From the NCBI GenBank assembly GCA_000403315.2, contig KE159643.1:1-38811 (forward strand): DNA of 38,811 nt, given 5' to 3'. Position numbers and translations under genes: made by a program. The stretch's first letter is position 1; each line of letters starts with the position of its first letter. Positions 34,049 to 38,811 of the stretch are shown piece after piece. The notes under the pieces are model-generated. The model ran no database searches, had not been told where the DNA came from, and worked only from the letters and a program-made list of their open reading frames with translations. This DNA is from Lachnospiraceae bacterium A2. Its GTDB lineage: Bacteria; Bacillota; Clostridia; Lachnospirales; Lachnospiraceae.

Positions 34049-34723
34049 ATGCCGTTGATTTACACCGTAGAGGATGACAGCAGCATCCGGGAAATCCAGC
34101 AATACGCCCTGCAGAACAGCGGGTTTGAGGTGCAGGGCTTTTCCTGCGGGCGTGAACTTTGCCAGGCGTTGGAAACAAAGATTCCCAGCCTGATTCTCCT
34201 TGATATCATGCTTCCCGGAGAGGATGGGCTGGAAATCCTCCTAGGGCTGCGGCAGAACAGCGCAACCGCCCATATCCCTATTATTATGGTAACTGCCAAG
34301 TCCACAGAGCTGGATAAGGTAAAAGGCCTGGATTTGGGTGCAGATGACTATATGACAAAGCCGTTTGGGATTATGGAATTAATTTCCCGGGTTAAGGCAT
34401 TGCTGCGGCGGACAGAAAACCTGGCAGAACCAGCGCTGCTTACCAACGGCCCCATAGCGATGGATACGGAAAAACGCAGCGTTACCGTAGGCGGGAAGGC
34501 ATGTGAGCTTACCTTTAAGGAATTTGAGCTTTTGCGGATGCTATTAATTAATCAGGGCATTGTCCTGTCCCGGGATAAAATTATGGACCAAATCTGGGGC
34601 TTTGATTACGAAGGGGAAAGCCGGACCGTGGATATGCATATAAAGACCCTGCGGCAAAAGTTGGGGGAAGGGGGCGCAGCCATCCAAACAGTGCGGAACG
34701 TGGGCTATGTGATCGGCAGGTAA
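34049..34723 (+). CDS. phoP: OmpR/PhoB-type response regulator (PhoP)
   Basis: 224-aa regulator. The receiver domain (1-118) has the acidic pocket EDD near residue 8, the phospho-acceptor Asp in LILLDIMLPGEDG and Lys in TKPF. The winged-helix DNA-binding domain (about 130-222) contains LTFKEFELLRMLL and SRTVDMHIKTLRQKL. A GGGAGGGGG site precedes ATG 34049. It lies 36 nt after the Na/Pi gene and before the kinase gene, and probably binds the PhoP box at 32127-32165. Confidence 0.93.
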   Translation: MPLIYTVEDDSSIREIQQYALQNSGFEVQGFSCGRELCQALETKIPSLILLDIMLPGEDGLEILLGLRQNSATAHIPIIMVTAKSTELDKVKGLDLGADDYMTKPFGIMELISRVKALLRRTENLAEPALLTNGPIAMDTEKRSVTVGGKACELTFKEFELLRMLLINQGIVLSRDKIMDQIWGFDYEGESRTVDMHIKTLRQKLGEGGAAIQTVRNVGYVIGR

Positions 34724-34742
34724 AGCCAAATAGCTGGCACAG

Positions 34743-34762
34743 AAAACAGGGGTCCTGTTTTT
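34743..34762 (+). terminator. Weak terminator-like hairpin between phoP and phoR
   Basis: AAAACAGG (34743-34750) pairs with CCTGTTTT (34754-34761) around a 3-nt loop, with a T run of five (34758-34762). It could act as a partial terminator that sets a lower level of kinase than regulator. Confidence 0.5.
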
Positions 34763-34783
34763 GATTTTAAACAGAAAGGTATT

Positions 34784-36100
34784 ATGAAAAAAAAGATAAA
34801 TATCCAATTTATACTTCTTTCCTCTTTTGCCGTAGTGGTAACGGCAGCGGCATCCATGGTATTATTTTATAGTATTTTTAAAAATCAGGTATATGATGAC
34901 ATCAAAGACTATACTCATATAATACGGGCATACGGGCCGGAGTTTTTAAAAAGTGATAAAAACCGGGAATTTTTAAAAAAAGATGGCATCCGGGTGACAT
35001 TTATCCAAAAGGACGGCAGCGTTTCCTATGACAGCAGCATGGGGCAGCAGGTAATGGAAAACCATAAGGGGCGCCCGGAAATCCAGGAAGCCTTGCGGCA
35101 GGGAAGCGGCACTACAGTCCGGTGGTCCGCCACCAGTTCCCTGCATACTTTTTATTATGCGGAGCGGCTGGAAGACGGGACAGTCCTGAGGATTGGCAAG
35201 GATTCGGAAAATATTTCCCATATGCTGAAACGCACGGGAGCCATAGTCCTTGTGGTATCCCTGTTTGTGGTGCTTTTCTGCGGGATGCTGTCCCGCTGCC
35301 TGACAAAAAAACTGCTGTCCCCCATTGAAAAACTGGCTTCTAACCCGGACGGGGCCAGCCAGGGGCCTATTTATCAGGAAATTGAGCCTTTTATCCAAAG
35401 GATCAAGGAGCAGCACATTAATATATTGGACCATGTGCGGATGCGGCAGGAATTTACCGCGAATGTGTCCCATGAGCTAAAGACCCCCCTGACAGCCATT
35501 TCCGGGTATGCGGAGCTGATTGGGAGCGGCATGGCTGGGGAAAAAGATGCGAAACGGTTCGCCCATGAAATACGCACCAGTTCTGACCGGCTGCTGGGCT
35601 TGATAAACGATATTTTGAAGTTGTCGGAACTGGATGATAAGGAACAGGAATTTGAACTGGAACAGGTAAACTTGTACAAAGCAGCCAGAAGCTGCCTGGA
35701 CATGATGGATATGCAGGCTGCAAAGCAAGGTGTTACGCTCCGGCTGCAAGGGGAGGGGTGTACGATTTCTGCAAACCGGAACCTGATAGACGAACTTTTG
35801 TATAACCTTTGCAGTAACGGCATACAGTACAATAACCGGGGCGGTACGGTAACCGTAACCGCAGCCCGGGAACATGGCAGGGCCATGCTTTTAGTAGAAG
35901 ATACTGGGATTGGGATTCCCAGGGAATACCAGGACAGGGTTTTTGAACGGTTTTACCGGGTAGACAAAGGCCGTTCCCGGCAAAAGGGCGGCACAGGCTT
36001 AGGCCTTGCCATAGTAAAGCACATTGCAGCCCAGCACAATGCAGAGCTTTCATTGGAAAGCGAGCCGGGGAAAGGGACCAGGGTGAAAATGCTTTTTTAG
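34784..36100 (+). CDS. phoR: Sensor histidine kinase (PhoR-type)
   Basis: 438-aa membrane kinase. Membrane segments are at about residues 8-28 and 150-170, flanking an extracellular sensor domain of about 120 residues. The H box SHELKTPLTAISGYAE has its His near residue 229. The N box LLYNLCSNGIQYNN, the G1 box DTGIGIP, the F box FERFYRVDKGRSR and the G2 box GGTGLGLAIV follow. It lies 60 nt after phoP and should phosphorylate it in response to phosphate limitation. AGAAAGG precedes ATG 34784. Confidence 0.92.
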   Translation: MKKKINIQFILLSSFAVVVTAAASMVLFYSIFKNQVYDDIKDYTHIIRAYGPEFLKSDKNREFLKKDGIRVTFIQKDGSVSYDSSMGQQVMENHKGRPEIQEALRQGSGTTVRWSATSSLHTFYYAERLEDGTVLRIGKDSENISHMLKRTGAIVLVVSLFVVLFCGMLSRCLTKKLLSPIEKLASNPDGASQGPIYQEIEPFIQRIKEQHINILDHVRMRQEFTANVSHELKTPLTAISGYAELIGSGMAGEKDAKRFAHEIRTSSDRLLGLINDILKLSELDDKEQEFELEQVNLYKAARSCLDMMDMQAAKQGVTLRLQGEGCTISANRNLIDELLYNLCSNGIQYNNRGGTVTVTAAREHGRAMLLVEDTGIGIPREYQDRVFERFYRVDKGRSRQKGGTGLGLAIVKHIAAQHNAELSLESEPGKGTRVKMLF

Positions 36101-36189
36101 CGGCGCCCACAGGGACGGCAGCATGGCATAGTTACCGTTCCGGGAAAACCGCAAACATATTCTTTGGAATAACAAACAGGAGGGGAAGG

Positions 36190-37119
36190 ATGCTGAATTA
36201 TGTATTTCTTATCGTTGGGTTTGTGCTATTAATCAAAGGGGCTGATTTTTTTGTGGACGGCAGCGCCAGCGTTGCCAAAAAGCTGCGGGTGCCTACCATG
36301 ATTATCGGGCTGACTATTGTAGCAATGGGGACCAGTGCGCCGGAATGCGCCGTCAGCATAGCCGCATCCCTGAAAGGGAGCAATACTATGGCTATCAGCA
36401 ATGTAGTGGGCTCCAATATTTTTAATTTGATGGTGGTCTGCGGGGCATGCGCCGTATTTACGCCCTTAGCTGTAAAAGAAAATACCATGAAACAGGAATT
36501 TCCCCTTTCCATCCTGGCTGCAGCCATGCTCTGGGTAATGGGAAACCAGAGCATGTCCATCGGAAGGGTGGACGGAGTAATACTGCTTCTTGTATTTGCT
36601 GTATTTCTGGCATGGATGGTGTTTGAGGCAAAAAAAGCACGGGGCAGCGCGCAGGAGGAGGAACTTGTCCCCTTAAAGGGCTGGCAGTGCGTGGTATATA
36701 TCACAGTTGGCATAGGGGCAATTATTGCAGGCGGGGAATTTGTCGTGGATTCCGCCAGCGCCATTGCAAAAGATTTTGGCCTGAGCCCCACATTAATCGG
36801 CTTAACGGTAGTAGCCTTCGGCACGTCCCTGCCGGAGCTGGTTACATCCCTTGTGGCGGCAAGGAAAGGCGAAACAGACATGGCTCTTGGGAATGTCATT
36901 GGCTCCAATATTTTTAATATTTTGCTGGTGCTTGGGGTTGCAGGCGCAGTTAGCCCAATGGAAGTCTTGATGGAAAACCTGATTGATGATATAATTTTAA
37001 TTGGAATGAGCAGTATTGTATGGGTATTTGCATGGCGCAGAAAACAAATTAGCCGTATCCATGGGGCGCTTATGCTGGCAATGTATGCAGGGTATACCGC
37101 ATATATCTGTATGCGGTGA
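36190..37119 (+). CDS. Calcium/sodium antiporter (CaCA family)
   Basis: 309-aa membrane antiporter of the YrbG type with about ten membrane segments. It has the two alpha repeats GTSAPECAVSIAAS...NVVGSNIFNL (about residue 48) and GTSLPELVTSLVAA...NVIGSNIFNI (about residue 215). It exports Ca2+ in exchange for Na+ (and perhaps K+). AGGAGGGG lies just before ATG 36190. No separate promoter is obvious in the 89-nt gap after phoR, so read-through from the phosphate operon is possible. Confidence 0.94.
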   Translation: MLNYVFLIVGFVLLIKGADFFVDGSASVAKKLRVPTMIIGLTIVAMGTSAPECAVSIAASLKGSNTMAISNVVGSNIFNLMVVCGACAVFTPLAVKENTMKQEFPLSILAAAMLWVMGNQSMSIGRVDGVILLLVFAVFLAWMVFEAKKARGSAQEEELVPLKGWQCVVYITVGIGAIIAGGEFVVDSASAIAKDFGLSPTLIGLTVVAFGTSLPELVTSLVAARKGETDMALGNVIGSNIFNILLVLGVAGAVSPMEVLMENLIDDIILIGMSSIVWVFAWRRKQISRIHGALMLAMYAGYTAYICMR

Positions 37120-37123
37120 CAGA

Positions 37124-37169
37124 GGGCTGCAATGTGCTGGCGGCGTAACAGCCAGCCGTGCAGCAGCCC
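37124..37169 (+). repeat. Intercistronic hairpin
   Basis: GGGCTGC (37124-37130) pairs with GCAGCCC (37163-37169) and GCTGGC (37136-37141) with GCCAGC (37151-37156). The stem is GC-rich and broken, without a T run. GTGCAGCAGCC is repeated just beyond. It may protect the upstream mRNA end rather than terminate. Confidence 0.5.
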
Positions 37170-37273
37170 AATGTGCAGCAGCCAAAACGTAATGGAAGCC
37201 ATCCAAAAGGCGCTAATGTATGCCAGATGCCAGTGCACCCAAAAAGATTCGGCTGCTATAAGGAGGAAAAGCT

Positions 37274-37738
37274 ATGACATTTTTTACAAAATTAGGGGAA
37301 ACTATTTCGGCAACTGGGAAGGACGTATCCCAAAAAGCCAAAGAACTGACGGGCATTGCAAAACTCAACCTGGACATAAAGGCCAAGGAGGATTTTGTGG
37401 AAAGGCAGTATATGGAAATCGGCAAGCAGTATTTCGAGCTCCATAAAGAGGATGAAGAGCCATTTTTTGAAGAAATAAGCTTAATCCGGGAAACCTTGCA
37501 GGAAATCAGCCAGCTAAAATCAGAGATTGACGATTTAAAAGGCAAGAAAAAATGCCCGTCCTGTGGCGCTTCCCTGGGCCAAGAGGATGCATACTGCAAT
37601 AAATGCGGTGCAAAATGCGAATCAATTTTCGAGGAGGAAACCATGGCTAAGGAAGAACCGGATGATGAAGGGCAGCAGGAAGAACCCGCTATGGAAGAAA
37701 CAGAGAGCGTGGAATTTACAGAAGAAACCAAAGAATAA
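37274..37738 (+). CDS. Small zinc-ribbon protein
   Basis: 154-aa soluble protein. Residues 1-95 are largely helical and amphipathic, with a probable coiled coil (SLIRETLQEISQLKSEIDDLKGK). Residues about 96-115 form a zinc ribbon, CPSCGA...CNKCGA. The tail from about 120 is very acidic (Glu/Asp rich), suggesting disorder. This architecture is common in Clostridia and has no assigned function. AGGAGG lies 8 nt before ATG 37274. It is followed by a strong terminator. Confidence 0.85.
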   Translation: MTFFTKLGETISATGKDVSQKAKELTGIAKLNLDIKAKEDFVERQYMEIGKQYFELHKEDEEPFFEEISLIRETLQEISQLKSEIDDLKGKKKCPSCGASLGQEDAYCNKCGAKCESIFEEETMAKEEPDDEGQQEEPAMEETESVEFTEETKE

Positions 37739-37829
37739 AAGAGAATCGGAAAAGTAAAGGAATGCAGGCTAAGAAACCAAAATGATTCCCCTTCCAATAT
37801 AAAGATGGAATAATTTTGGGGAAAGTGGG

Positions 37830-37862
37830 AAAGCTGTTGTTAGAATCTGGCAGCAGCTTTTT
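37830..37862 (+). terminator. Terminator of the zinc-ribbon gene
   Basis: AAAGCTGTTG (37830-37839) pairs with CAGCAGCTTT (37851-37860) with one G-U pair and an 11-nt loop, ending in TTTTT. Confidence 0.88.
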
Positions 37863-37920
37863 CTTATCCTATCATAATTAGGAAAGGCCTTGGTACGCTA
37901 TTTTGATACCCTAATCTTTA

Positions 37921-37979
37921 TATAGGAAATTACGTCCTATAAAGCAAAATACACCACAGGGATGAACAGGGCCTGCCCA
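37921..37979. repeat. Dispersed repeat, copy 2
   Basis: Closely similar to 9173-9231 in the same orientation: TAGGAAATT, TCCT and TAAAGCAAAA at one end, CAGGGCCTGCCC at the other. Here it precedes the rRNA promoters. No gene is seen from 37739 to 38393. Confidence 0.5.
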
Positions 37980-38048
37980 CTTTGTTCTAAGAAAGTGCTT
38001 TAAGTGAAAAACCTGAATAAAAAAGTGAAAAAAATATGTAAAAAAATG

Positions 38049-38077
38049 TTGACAGATGTAAAAGAACATGATATTAT
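38049..38077 (+). promoter_or_regulatory. rRNA operon promoter P1
   Basis: -35 TTGACA (38049-38054), 17-bp spacer, -10 TATTAT (38072-38077), preceded by A-rich tracts that resemble an UP element. Confidence 0.88.
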
Positions 38078-38149
38078 TAAGTTCCACCGCGCGGAAAAAG
38101 CGAGAAAACGGTGGCAACAAAAAGAATTTAAAAAAAATCAAAAAAGTTG

Positions 38150-38178
38150 TTGACAAGCACGAAAAGCTATGATATACT
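38150..38178 (+). promoter_or_regulatory. rRNA operon promoter P2
   Basis: -35 TTGACA (38150-38155), 17-bp spacer, -10 TATACT (38173-38178), with A-rich sequence upstream. It lies 101 bp after P1, giving a leader of about 210 nt before the 16S gene. Confidence 0.92.
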
Positions 38179-38393
38179 ATAGAAGTTGTCGCGCAAGACA
38201 ACAACAGACAGAACCTTGACAGCTGAACAATGGAATGACCTTGAAAGATTCTGAAAAAGAGTTCCTGGCCCAAATATGGGGCAGGGTCTTCGGCAAAAGG
38301 CCGGAAGACATTCAAGAGGACAGGCATTTTGAGATGCAACCTAAAAACAGTAAGCCAGATATACCATTTAAGTATGGCTGGCCGGAAAAAACT

Positions 38394-38811
<418 letters not shown>

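Noticed and set aside
37132..37446. 104-codon frame overlapping the zinc-ribbon gene
   Set aside because: Out of frame with the well-supported zinc-ribbon protein, which has AGGAGG and a CxxC pair; no ribosome binding site for this frame.

Overview
The window reads as a chromosomal segment of a low-to-mid GC gut Firmicute, most likely a member of the Lachnospiraceae or a close clostridial relative. The basis is the 16S/23S signature, strong AGGAGG ribosome binding sites, consensus TTGACA/TATAAT promoters, short intergenic gaps and the gene families present. It starts about 50 nt inside a 23S rRNA gene and ends about 418 nt inside a 16S rRNA gene, both on the + strand. It is therefore the complete unique segment between two co-oriented rRNA operons. 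No phage, insertion sequence or CRISPR array is visible.

Layout. (1) 1-3100: 23S rRNA, no recognisable 5S, a tRNA D-arm remnant, tRNA-Asn and its terminator. (2) 3097-8700: a probable RNA-repair island. Two WYL-domain regulators (-) diverge from rtcB (RNA ligase, +). After rtcB come a structured tRNA-like noncoding RNA and an SPFH/Band-7 (slipin-like) protein. (3) 8779-9170: tRNA-Glu and tRNA-Cys, each with its own promoter. (4) 9614-16910: a sugar-acid catabolic cluster: GntR/FCD regulator, GntP permease, IlvD/Edd dehydratase, two PfkB kinases and a KDPG aldolase, with three copies of a candidate operator. (5) 17082-24952: single genes: cytidylate-kinase-like protein, MATE exporter, PocR-MCP fusion, stand-alone trpB, an unknown protein, zinc-type macrodomain hydrolase and a response regulator with HD-GYP domain. 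(6) 24982-30826 (-): tyrS and a licT-bglF-bglA beta-glucoside operon with its RNA antiterminator. (7) 30973-37865: AI-2E-family permease, a phosphate module (PhoP box, Na/Pi cotransporter, phoP, phoR), a Ca/Na antiporter and a zinc-ribbon protein. (8) 37920-38811: a dispersed repeat copy, tandem rRNA promoters, leader and 16S rRNA.

The most exciting part is the RNA-repair island. Between rtcB and the SPFH gene, 7044-7106 folds as a circularly permuted tRNA. The order is variable loop, T arm, a short acceptor stem closed by a GGAA tetraloop, U8-A9, D arm, then the anticodon stem closed back on the 5' end. Nearly all bases needed for the tRNA elbow are conserved. A second tRNA-like module without a D arm (7108-7155) follows directly. 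A tRNA-like RNA linked to SPFH proteins and RNA ligases has been proposed from comparative genomics (Burroughs and Aravind, 2016). What the sequence adds here is an explicit permuted fold, the tandem second module and the WYL pair. Function remains inference.
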